From Muribaculaceae bacterium (GTDB lineage Bacteria > Bacteroidota > Bacteroidia > Bacteroidales > Muribaculaceae), in contig JABUUJ010000025.1 of assembly GCA_021443235.1 (NCBI GenBank), positions 20,572 through 40,869 on the forward strand: a stretch of DNA of 20,298 bases, written 5' to 3'. Positions within the stretch are counted from its first letter, which is position 1. Every line of letters begins with the position of its first letter. Below are positions 13,562 through 20,298 of the stretch, one piece after another. The translations under genes and the position numbers were made by a program. Under the pieces are notes generated by a model. It did not search any database, was not told the DNA's origin, and worked only from the letters and a program-made list of their open reading frames with translations.

Positions 13562-15424
13562 ATGCAACGTTTCTACAAATTACTTACAGTTGTGCTTCTC
13601 TCTTTAATGGGCACAACAGCGCAGGCCTATGACTTCGCGGTCGACGGCATCTACTACAGCATCATCGACGGCGGCGTGGCAGCCACCTACGGCGATGTAG
13701 CGGGCATGGCAAGCTACACCGGCGACGTGACCATCCCCGCCACCGTGACCAACGGCGAAAACACCTATCAGGTAATCGCCATTGACCAATACGCTTTTTA
13801 CAACTGTACCGAGCTCTCCAGCATCGTTCTGCCCGAGGGCATCACCTCGATAGGATTCTCGGCATTCTTTAGATGCTCAATGATTGAGGGCATCAACATT
13901 CCCGCGGCAGTCACCACCATTGGCGAAAGCGCGTTTAGCCAAACGACCAGCCTCAAAGCCATCAACGTGGCAAGCGACAACGCCAACTACAGCAGCGCCG
14001 ACGGCGTGCTTTTCAACAAAGACCTGACGAGGCTCATTGCCTGCCCTTGTGGCAAAAGCGGCGACTACACAGTTCCCAGCACAGTTAGAAACATTGGCGC
14101 TCAGGCATTTTACTACTGCCAGGAACTCACCGGCATCATCCTTAATGACCAACTCACCCATATAGAGGGCTCGGCATTCCAAATGTGTGCCAAGGTCGAG
14201 AGCATCGACATCCCCGCATCGGTTTACAACATCGGCAACTATGCTTTCTACAGCATGAGCAGCCTCAAAGCCATCAACGTGGCGAGCGACAACTACGTCT
14301 ATAGCAGCGCCGACGGCGTGCTATTCAACAAAGATCAGTCGACGCTCATCACCTGCCCGGCAGCCAAAAGCGGCGACTACACCGTTCCCAGCACAGTCAC
14401 CCAGATTTTTGAAGCCGCATTCTGCAACTGCGCTCAGCTAACCGGTGTCACCCTCCCCTCAAATCTTGTTGTCCTTGACCGCCAGGCGTTTGGCTGGTGC
14501 ACGGCCCTTACTAGCATTGAGATTCCCGGCACTGTCGAAACCGTGAGCGACCAGGCGTTCATTAACTGCTCCAATTTATCGACAGTCACCTTCAACGAGG
14601 GCATTAAGGAAATCGGCGACAAGGCTTTCCGCGATTGCGCCATGTCCACACTCGTCCTGCCCGCAAGCCTTACCACCATCAAGGCCAATGCATTCATGAG
14701 CTGCCCAAATCTCTCTACCGTTAAGATTCCTGCCGGCGTGACACAAATTGGTGACCGCGCATTCGCCTATTGCGGCTGGCTCGATGTGGTGTACTCATAT
14801 ATCGCCAACCCCGCCACTTGCTCCATGGGCGACGACGTGTTCCTAAATTCTCGTTGCAATACCCTCTATGTGCGCCAGGGCAAATTAAGCCTCTACCAAA
14901 ACGCCGAGCCGTGGTGCAGCGCATTCACCAGCATCCGCGAGATGAAGTCGATTAAGGGCGACGTTAATGACGACGAAATAGTCGACATCGTTGACGTGAA
15001 CTGCGCCCTCAACGTCATCCTCGGCACAATCGAAGGCGAGACGTTCGACGGCCGCGCCGATGTGAACGGCGATGGCGCCGTCGACATCACTGACGTGAAC
15101 GAAATCATCAACATCATCCTGGGCATAGTCAAAATCAACACCGTGGCCGAAGTAATTGCCGGCAACGATGGCGACACGTTTGCCGTGTGCGGTGTTTGCA
15201 CCGAAATAGTCAACGACACATGGGGCAACTGGTATCTTGAGGACAGCACCGGCAAGCTCTATATCTACGGCACCCTCGACGCCGACGGCAAGACCAAGAA
15301 CTTCAAGAGCCTGGGCATCGAGGTGGGCGACAAGGTCACCGTGCAGGGACCCAAGACAACCTATAGAGACTTAGTAGAGCTCGTCAACGTCACCGTGCTT
15401 AAAGTGGAGAAAGCCAACAACTAA
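13562..15424 (+). CDS. Secreted BspA-type leucine-rich-repeat protein with dockerin-like and C-terminal beta domains
   Basis: ATG 13562 gives 620 residues with a signal peptide (1-22, cut after TTAQA). The upstream in-frame ATG-less extension would run through the rpoC terminator and is rejected. Residues ~50-440 are BspA/LRR_5 repeats (patterns such as GxxAFxxCxxLTxVxLPxxLxxIxxxAF). A pair of calcium-loop repeats follows: DVNDDEIVDIVD (from 467) and DVNGDGAVDITD (from 500), resembling a type I dockerin. The last ~95 residues (GDTFAVCGVCTEIV, LYIYGTLD, GDKVTVQGPKTTYRDLVELVNV) look like an OB-fold-type domain. BspA-like proteins are surface or secreted and often mediate adhesion. The target is unknown. 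It has its own terminator and does not appear linked to either neighbour. Confidence 0.85.
   Translation: MQRFYKLLTVVLLSLMGTTAQAYDFAVDGIYYSIIDGGVAATYGDVAGMASYTGDVTIPATVTNGENTYQVIAIDQYAFYNCTELSSIVLPEGITSIGFSAFFRCSMIEGINIPAAVTTIGESAFSQTTSLKAINVASDNANYSSADGVLFNKDLTRLIACPCGKSGDYTVPSTVRNIGAQAFYYCQELTGIILNDQLTHIEGSAFQMCAKVESIDIPASVYNIGNYAFYSMSSLKAINVASDNYVYSSADGVLFNKDQSTLITCPAAKSGDYTVPSTVTQIFEAAFCNCAQLTGVTLPSNLVVLDRQAFGWCTALTSIEIPGTVETVSDQAFINCSNLSTVTFNEGIKEIGDKAFRDCAMSTLVLPASLTTIKANAFMSCPNLSTVKIPAGVTQIGDRAFAYCGWLDVVYSYIANPATCSMGDDVFLNSRCNTLYVRQGKLSLYQNAEPWCSAFTSIREMKSIKGDVNDDEIVDIVDVNCALNVILGTIEGETFDGRADVNGDGAVDITDVNEIINIILGIVKINTVAEVIAGNDGDTFAVCGVCTEIVNDTWGNWYLEDSTGKLYIYGTLDADGKTKNFKSLGIEVGDKVTVQGPKTTYRDLVELVNVTVLKVEKANN
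13949..14401 (+). repeat. Internal 104-residue duplication within the LRR gene
   Basis: Codon S130 (13949) and codon S234 (14261) both begin near-identical segments: SLKAINVASDN, then YSSADGVLFNKD, then KSGDYTVPSTV. The offset is 312 bp (104 codons). Similarity is strongest over the first ~47 codons of each unit and is visible at the DNA level too (CCTCAAAGCCATCAACGTGG in both). This points to recent duplication or gene conversion within the repeat region. Confidence 0.85.
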
Positions 15425-15450
15425 CCGCGCATCAACATCCACACACACAT

Positions 15451-15481
15451 AAAAGAGCAGGCCTAATGGCTTGCTCTTTTT
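15451..15481 (+). terminator. Terminator of the LRR gene
   Basis: AAAGAGCAGGCC (15452-15463) pairs with GGCTTGCTCTTT (15468-15479) with one G-T wobble around a TAAT loop, followed by a T run. It lies 27 nt after the stop codon. Confidence 0.9.
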
Positions 15482-15543
15482 GTAACTATAAATAATTTCT
15501 TGGGTTTCTTTGTGAAAAAAAAATTGTGGGGGGATGGTGATTT

Positions 15544-15578
15544 TTTGGGGCATGGAATGGGATTTTTTTGTAATTTTG
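15544..15578 (+). promoter_or_regulatory. Bacteroidetes-type promoter for the B12 operon
   Basis: TAATTTTG at 15571-15578 matches the Bacteroidetes -7 element TAnnTTTG exactly. TTTG at 15544-15547 can serve as the -33 element, with a gap of 23 nt that is at the long end. The predicted transcript start (about 15582-15586) coincides with the 5' edge of the riboswitch P1 stem, which supports the call. The spacer includes a T7 run at 15563-15569. Confidence 0.65.
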
Positions 15579-15584
15579 TAGCGT

Positions 15585-15776
15585 GATTTGGTGCCTGGAG
15601 GGGAGAAATCCCACCGGGTGAAAAGGGAATCGGGTGAGAATCCCGAGCAGACGGCGCTGCTGTGTGCTCCACTAAAGAAGGCCTTGACAAAGCCACTGCA
15701 AGCAACTCACCGACGCATGCGGGAAGGCAAGTCGACACAAGAAGAGGCTGGAGCGAGTCAGAAGACCTGCCAAATT
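15585..15776 (+). promoter_or_regulatory. Cobalamin (B12) riboswitch
   Basis: The conserved core is clear: GGTGCCTGG near the 5' end (15590), GGTGAAAAGGGA (15617-15628), the CGGG/CCCG arm with TGAGAAT (15631-15645), GCCACTG (15692-15698), GGGAAGGC (15721-15728), and the 3' box GTCAGAAGACCTGCC (15757-15771). P1 closes by ATTTGG (15586-15591) with CCAAAT (15770-15775). Adenosylcobalamin-family ligands bind this RNA and lower expression of the genes downstream, here B12 uptake genes. Only 13 nt separate P1 from the GTG start of the receptor and no terminator is present, so control is probably at translation initiation. Confidence 0.95.
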
Positions 15777-15789
15777 TAATTAGAAACCC

Positions 15790-17856
15790 GTGACAACGAC
15801 ATTGAGACATATTGTGCTGGCATTGGCAATGGTTGTGGCTGTGGGCGCATTGGCCCAGAGCACCGACACCGTGCCCGCGCGTCACAGCCGCCTCGACTCG
15901 ATGCAATATATCCAGGACGTGGTGGTTTACGGCCGCAAGCCCTATGCCGAGGTCATTCCCGCGCAGGTGCTCAGCGGCAAGACTCTCGAGGGCCTCAACA
16001 GCCACAGCGTGGCCGACGCCATACGCTACTTCTCGGGCGTGCAAATCAAAGACTATGGCGGCGTGGGCGGCGTCAAGACCGTGGACCTGCGCAGCATGGG
16101 CACCAACCACATGGGCGTGTTCTACGACGGCATCCAGCTGGGCAACGCCCAGAACGGCCAAATCGACCTGGGCAAGTTCTCGCTCGACAATATCGAGGAA
16201 ATATCGCTCTACAACGGCCAGAAAAGCGAGATCTTCCAGCCCGCGCGCGACTATGGCAGCGCCGGAACCATCTACCTGCGCACACGCCGCCCCACCTTTG
16301 CCGGCAGCAAGCGCCACAACCTCAACATCACCATGCGCACCGGGTCGTTTGGACTCGCCAACCCCAGCGTGCGCTGGGAATGGCGGCTAAGCAACCGCGT
16401 GAGCTTCTCGCTCAATGCCGAATACACCTATGCCACAGGAAAATACCGCTTCCGTTACCGCAAGAAGTTCAGCGACGGCACACTGGCATGGGACACCACC
16501 GCCGTGCGCCAAAACGGCGACATCGAGGCATGGCGCGTCGAGGCGGCGCTGTTTGGCACCACGACAGGCGGCCGCTGGAACGCCAAGGCCTATTACTACG
16601 ACAGCGAGCGCGGCATCCCCGGCGCCATCGTCAACAATGTGTGGAAAAACTCGCAGCGGCAGTGGGATCGCAACTTCTTTGCCCAAGGCAGCTGGCAGAA
16701 GAAGTTGAGCAAACGCTATGAGACGATGGTCAACGCCAAGTGGGCGCGCGACTACATGCGCTATCTCAACCCCGACACCACACTCATGCACATCGACAAC
16801 AAGTTCTGGCAAGACGAAGCCTATGTGTCGAGCGCCAACAAGTTCACCCCGCTAACCAACTGGGACATCGACCTGAGCATCGACTACAAGTGGAACCACC
16901 TGAGGTCGACGCTGCCCAACTTCAGCGACCCCACACGCCACACCGGTCTCGCCGCACTCGCCACAGCCTACACCCTGCGCAACTTCAAGGCACAGGCCAG
17001 CGTGCTCTACACCATGGTCGACGACCTGCACTCGAGCATATCGGATGGCAAGGTGATAGCGCGACACAGCAAGTGGACCCACAAGTTCACTCCGGCGGTC
17101 TTTGTGAGCTATGCGCCGTGGTGGCAACACGACCTCAACTTCAGGGCATTCTACAAGCGCATCTTCCGCATGCCCACATTCAACGACCTGTATTACACCG
17201 ACATAGGCAATGCGTCGCTCAAGCCCGAATATGTCGAGCAATACGACATCGGGGCGCAATACCAGCTCTTGCCCGACCGCGGAGCCTTTGCCGGAATAAA
17301 AATCAGTGCCGACGCCTACTATAACTACATCACCAACAAAATCATCGCCGTACCCAAGGGAACGGGCATGTATCGCTGGATGATGATGAACATAGGCAAA
17401 GTGAAAATCAAGGGAATAGACCTCAGCGCGCGTGCCAGCGTGCGACCCATGCCCGATGTGCGCATGGACCTTAACCTGAGCTATACCTTCCAGCGCGCAC
17501 AAGACTACAGCAATCCCGACGACTGCGGCGACGGCGGCACCTACAAGGGCCAAATCGCCTATGTGCCCTGGCACAGTGGCAGTTGCGTGGTGCACGGCGC
17601 ATGGCGCGACCTCGAGCTGAACTACAGTTTCATCTATGTGGGCGAGCGCTACCACAACAGCGCCAACATTCCCGCCAACCACGAGCAACCGTGGTACACC
17701 CACGACATCTCGGCATGCTACTCGTTTCGGTGCAACAAAGTGCGGTTCAAGGTCACCGGCGAGGTCAACAACCTGTTTAACCAGTATTACGACGTGATAC
17801 AAAACTACCCCATGCCGGGCCGCAACTACAAGTTTATCTTGAAGGTTGATATTTAG
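15790..17856 (+). CDS. btuB: TonB-dependent outer-membrane cobalamin receptor (BtuB-like)
   Basis: The 688-residue product has a signal peptide (1-22, AxA cut before QSTD). A TonB-box-like QDVVVYG (42-48) comes next. The plug domain follows (about 55-155), with VADAIRYFSGVQIKDYGG, VDLRSMGTNHMGVFYDG and the conserved DYGSAGTIYLRT end. The rest is a beta-barrel rich in aromatic alternating strands, ending in NQYYDVIQNYPMPGRNYKFILKVDI. Such receptors move cobalamin across the outer membrane using TonB energy. The cobalamin riboswitch immediately upstream and the BtuG-like gene downstream fix the substrate. The start is GTG at 15790; no suitable ATG gives an intact signal peptide. Confidence 0.93.
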   Translation: MTTTLRHIVLALAMVVAVGALAQSTDTVPARHSRLDSMQYIQDVVVYGRKPYAEVIPAQVLSGKTLEGLNSHSVADAIRYFSGVQIKDYGGVGGVKTVDLRSMGTNHMGVFYDGIQLGNAQNGQIDLGKFSLDNIEEISLYNGQKSEIFQPARDYGSAGTIYLRTRRPTFAGSKRHNLNITMRTGSFGLANPSVRWEWRLSNRVSFSLNAEYTYATGKYRFRYRKKFSDGTLAWDTTAVRQNGDIEAWRVEAALFGTTTGGRWNAKAYYYDSERGIPGAIVNNVWKNSQRQWDRNFFAQGSWQKKLSKRYETMVNAKWARDYMRYLNPDTTLMHIDNKFWQDEAYVSSANKFTPLTNWDIDLSIDYKWNHLRSTLPNFSDPTRHTGLAALATAYTLRNFKAQASVLYTMVDDLHSSISDGKVIARHSKWTHKFTPAVFVSYAPWWQHDLNFRAFYKRIFRMPTFNDLYYTDIGNASLKPEYVEQYDIGAQYQLLPDRGAFAGIKISADAYYNYITNKIIAVPKGTGMYRWMMMNIGKVKIKGIDLSARASVRPMPDVRMDLNLSYTFQRAQDYSNPDDCGDGGTYKGQIAYVPWHSGSCVVHGAWRDLELNYSFIYVGERYHNSANIPANHEQPWYTHDISACYSFRCNKVRFKVTGEVNNLFNQYYDVIQNYPMPGRNYKFILKVDI

Positions 17857-17875
17857 CGCGATGCGCTGAATATCG

Positions 17876-17902
17876 AGTTTTTCAAGTTTTTCAAGTTTTT
17901 CA
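17876..17902 (+). repeat. Three tandem copies of a 9-bp repeat (AGTTTTTCA)
   Basis: AGTTTTTCA is repeated exactly at 17876-17884, 17885-17893 and 17894-17902, followed by a diverged AGTATCAAG. It fills much of the 67-nt gap between the receptor and lipoprotein genes. Tandem repeats like this can change length by slippage and would alter the spacing or leader of the downstream gene. Confidence 0.9.
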
Positions 17903-17923
17903 AGTATCAAGTTTTATAGGATT

Positions 17924-19072
17924 TTGAAGGTAAAGGTTTACATATTACTGGTGGTGGCGGTGATTGCCACGAGCTGTCGCAATGAGGATATCATTTTTAT
18001 CCCCGAGACGGTCGAGGTGGCGCGCCCCGAGTTCACCAGCGTGACGGGCTTCTGCCTGCTCAACGAGGGCAACATGGGCAGCAACAAGGCCACACTCGAT
18101 CTCTATGACTACACCACGGGAAAATACACCCGCAACATCTACGCCAAAGCCAACCCCGACGTGCCCAAGGAACTGGGCGACGTGGGCAACGACCTGGGCA
18201 TATATGGTAGCCGCATCTATGCCGTCATCAACTGCTCCAACAAGGTGGAGGTCATGGACAAAGACACGCGCAAGCGGCTGGGACAGATCGACATACCTAA
18301 CTGCCGATTTATCCGCTTCTGCGACGGATATGCCTATGTCACCAGCTATGCCGGCCCCGTGGTTATCGACCCCGACTACAAGCAGCAAGGCTATGTGGCA
18401 AAGGTCGACACCGCCACGCTGCAGGTGGTTGACCGCTGCATCGTGGGCTTCCAGCCCGATGAGCTCGAGATTGTCGACGGCAAGATATATGTCGCCAACT
18501 CAGGCGGATACCTCGTGCCAAACTATGAGAACACCGTCTCGGTAATCGACCTCAAATCGTTTACCGAGGAGGAGCGCATCGCCATCGACATCAACCTGAA
18601 ATATGTCAAGGCCGACCGACACGGCATCCTGTGGGTGGTGTCGCGCGGCGACTACTACGACACGCCCGGCAATGTGCATGCCTACGACGTGCGCAAGCAC
18701 CGCCTCGTCAAGACGATGGACCTGCCCGCCAGCGCGTGCTGCATCGACGGCGACTCGCTCTATGTGGTGAGCTCGCAGTTCAGCTATGTGACGATGCGCA
18801 CCACTGTGTCCTATGCCATTATCAACACCGTGACGCAAGAGGTCGTCACCCGCAATTTCATCAAAGACGGCACCGAGGCGTTGATACAGCAGCCCTACGG
18901 CGTGGCGGTGAACCCCATCACCAAGGATATCCTTGTGACCGATGCCAAAGACCACGTGTCGCCCGGCCACCTCTACTGCTATGGGCGCGACGGCGTGCTC
19001 AAGTGGGACGTGCGCACAGGCGACATCCCCGCCCATTTTGTATTTTTAGGAGACTTCACAACAAAGAGATAA
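17924..19072 (+). CDS. btuG: BtuG-like surface lipoprotein, beta-propeller (cobalamin capture)
   Basis: The 382-residue product starts at TTG 17924; no ATG or GTG opens the frame nearby. The N-terminus is a lipoprotein signal with lipobox ATSC (15-18), so the lipid-bearing Cys is C18. It is followed by R-N-E-D, an acidic patch of the kind that exports Bacteroidetes lipoproteins to the cell surface. The body is a repeated beta-propeller (YVTN/DUF5074 style): GFCLLNEGNMGSNKATLDLYD, NKVEVMDKDT, YVAKVDTATLQVVD, NTVSVIDLKSF and GVAVNPITKDILVTDA. BtuG proteins of Bacteroides bind B12 very tightly and pass it to BtuB. Position straight after btuB and under the B12 riboswitch supports the same role. 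Cofactor-contacting residues cannot be judged here. Confidence 0.85.
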   Translation: MKVKVYILLVVAVIATSCRNEDIIFIPETVEVARPEFTSVTGFCLLNEGNMGSNKATLDLYDYTTGKYTRNIYAKANPDVPKELGDVGNDLGIYGSRIYAVINCSNKVEVMDKDTRKRLGQIDIPNCRFIRFCDGYAYVTSYAGPVVIDPDYKQQGYVAKVDTATLQVVDRCIVGFQPDELEIVDGKIYVANSGGYLVPNYENTVSVIDLKSFTEEERIAIDINLKYVKADRHGILWVVSRGDYYDTPGNVHAYDVRKHRLVKTMDLPASACCIDGDSLYVVSSQFSYVTMRTTVSYAIINTVTQEVVTRNFIKDGTEALIQQPYGVAVNPITKDILVTDAKDHVSPGHLYCYGRDGVLKWDVRTGDIPAHFVFLGDFTTKR

Positions 19073-19076
19073 CACA

Positions 19077-20225
19077 ATGATCAACAGACTACTACTCATT
19101 GCATTTATAGCATCGGCAATGTGCGCCGGCGCGCAAAACAAGCCCTATATCACCCACGTCTATGACTATGTGCCAGCACCGGGGCAGTTTGTCAACACGC
19201 TGCCAGCGGTCACCGCCGGCATGACCAAAGACGAGGTGCTGAAAAAGGTGGAGCAGAGCATCTGCGGATATGAGGACGACGGCGAGATGGTGATTGCCGA
19301 GAGTATGATTTCGCTGGGCAGCTACGGCGGATATGTGGTGTTCGGTTTCGACCACCCGCTGGTCAACGTCAAGGGCGAGCGCGACCTGCAGATTCTGGGC
19401 AACGCATCGCAGGCAAGCCCCACGTCACGCAACGGCAGCAGTGAGCCCGGCATCGTAATGGTGGCCAACGACCTCAACGGGCCGTGGTATGAATTGGCTG
19501 GCAGCGAGCACGGTAACGCCAAGACCCAGCACGATTTCAGCATCACCTATTACAAGCCCGATGAGGGAAAAACACCCACGCCCCACCCCACCATCAAGGC
19601 CATTACCGACACCACCTACGTGGCGTGGACGTGCAACAGCGTCGACAGCCTGCAGGCTGGCTATCTCTACAAGAACAACGTGCACCTGCAAAGTTACTGG
19701 CCGCTGTGGATTGATGGCGCATCGCTCTCGTTTGCAGGCACCAAGTTGCGCTGCAACGCCGTTGACCTGAGCGGCAAAGGCAGCAACTGGACGCAGTATT
19801 TCTTCGACTGGGGATATGTCGACAACCGCCCCGACTTCCGCTACTCGGGTGGCACGCCCACCGATGTGCAGAACCTCGGTTTTGACCTCGACTGGGCAAT
19901 CGATAGCGTGGGTAACCCAGTGAGTCTTAGGAGTGTGAAATATATCAAGGTGTATTGCGGCGTGTTGCAGCAATGCGGCTGGCTGGGCGAGGTGTCGACC
20001 GAGGTTGCGGGTGCCATCGACCTGCATCCCGACGCCGTGCCGCAGAGCCTCGCTGGCGACGTCAACGATGACGGCACAGTCGACATCACCGATGTTAACA
20101 TCCTTATAAACATCATCTTGGGCAACGACCAGGCAAGTAAATATGGCAGCCGAGCCGATGTTAACGGCGACGGCACAATCGACATCGCCGACGTAAATGC
20201 CATTATCAATATTATACTCGGCTAA
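19077..20225 (+). CDS. Secreted B12-locus protein with C-terminal dockerin-like module
   Basis: The 382-residue product starts at ATG 19077, 4 nt after the lipoprotein stop, so it is certainly in the same operon. The signal peptide is residues 1-19 (AGA cut before QNKP). A Cys at 16 is not in a standard lipobox. The body (20-325) resembles a conserved family often annotated as cell surface or PKD-domain protein in Bacteroides B12 loci. Landmarks are YVPAPGQFVNTLP, SLGSYGGYVVFGFDHP, EPGIVMVANDLNGPWYELAGSEH, a DWGYVDNRPD segment and IKVYCGVLQQCGWLGEVSTEV. Residues 327-382 form two complete calcium loops (DVNDDGTVDITD, DVNGDGTIDIAD), a dockerin-like pair ending at the C-terminus. Role in B12 capture is inferred from context; no biochemical function is known to me. 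Confidence 0.8.
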   Translation: MINRLLLIAFIASAMCAGAQNKPYITHVYDYVPAPGQFVNTLPAVTAGMTKDEVLKKVEQSICGYEDDGEMVIAESMISLGSYGGYVVFGFDHPLVNVKGERDLQILGNASQASPTSRNGSSEPGIVMVANDLNGPWYELAGSEHGNAKTQHDFSITYYKPDEGKTPTPHPTIKAITDTTYVAWTCNSVDSLQAGYLYKNNVHLQSYWPLWIDGASLSFAGTKLRCNAVDLSGKGSNWTQYFFDWGYVDNRPDFRYSGGTPTDVQNLGFDLDWAIDSVGNPVSLRSVKYIKVYCGVLQQCGWLGEVSTEVAGAIDLHPDAVPQSLAGDVNDDGTVDITDVNILINIILGNDQASKYGSRADVNGDGTIDIADVNAIINIILG

Positions 20226-20271
20226 TGGCTATTGGCTATTGGCTAATGGCTAATGGCTAATGGCTAATGGC
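20220..20271 (+). repeat. Seven tandem heptamers GGCTAAT/GGCTATT
   Basis: Units run 20220-20268 in the order GGCTAAT, GGCTATT twice, then GGCTAAT four times, followed by a partial GGC. The stop codon of the preceding gene (20223-20225) lies inside the first unit, so length changes would not alter that protein. This is a simple-sequence tract prone to slippage. Confidence 0.95.
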
Positions 20272-20276
20272 GAGAA

Positions 20277-20298
20277 ATGAATATTAAAGTATTTAAAT
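20277..20298 (+). CDS. Possible first codons of a further gene, cut by the window end
   Basis: An ATG at 20277 opens a frame of seven codons (MNIKVFK) to the window edge, just past the heptamer tract. It would continue the same strand and might be another member of the B12 operon. Too short to judge; it may be chance. Confidence 0.2.

Noticed and set aside
20220..20271. Could the heptamer tract be a CRISPR array?
   Set aside because: Units are 7 bp and contiguous, with no spacers.

Overview
This 20.3-kb window reads as chromosomal DNA of a gut-type Bacteroidales bacterium, most likely Muribaculaceae or a close relative. The reasons are the gene order tRNA-Thr/tuf/tRNA-Trp/secE/nusG/rplKAJL/rpoBC, the absence of clear Shine-Dalgarno sites, a TTTG/TAnnTTTG-type promoter, tRNA genes without an encoded CCA, a BspA-type leucine-rich-repeat surface protein, and proteins carrying DVNGDGxxDIxDVN dockerin-like repeats. 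The family-level assignment is inference. Every supported gene lies on the + strand.

Left part (1-13530): the information-processing superoperon. A 5'-truncated tRNA-Thr(GGU) is followed by a strong inverted repeat and tuf (EF-Tu). A terminator-like hairpin ends 4 nt before tRNA-Trp(CCA). Then come secE, nusG, rplK (L11), rplA (L1), rplJ (L10) and rplL (L7/L12). Two successive terminator-like hairpins and a 573-nt GC-rich spacer with no convincing gene, but with foldable structure, separate rplL from rpoB and rpoC. A strong terminator closes the block. All protein genes here look intact and conserved; the rifampicin region of RpoB is wild type.

Middle part (13562-15480): one secreted BspA-like LRR protein with an internal duplication, an internal dockerin-like pair of calcium loops and a C-terminal beta-rich, possibly OB-fold, domain. 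It ends in its own terminator.

Right part (15544-20225): a vitamin B12 acquisition operon. A Bacteroidetes-type promoter leads into a clear cobalamin riboswitch. This is followed by a BtuB-like TonB-dependent receptor (GTG start), a BtuG-like beta-propeller surface lipoprotein (TTG start) and a third secreted protein of the type that accompanies B12 loci in Bacteroidales. Unusually, the third protein ends in a dockerin-like module. When B12 is scarce the riboswitch should allow expression: the lipoprotein would capture cobalamin at the cell surface and hand it to the TonB-dependent channel. The role of the third protein is unknown.

The window ends in a 7-bp tandem repeat that begins inside the stop region of that last gene, and possibly the first codons of another gene. 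The most interesting items are the dockerin-bearing B12 protein, the B12 riboswitch with almost no expression platform, the structured rplL-rpoB spacer, and the hairpins flanking tuf.
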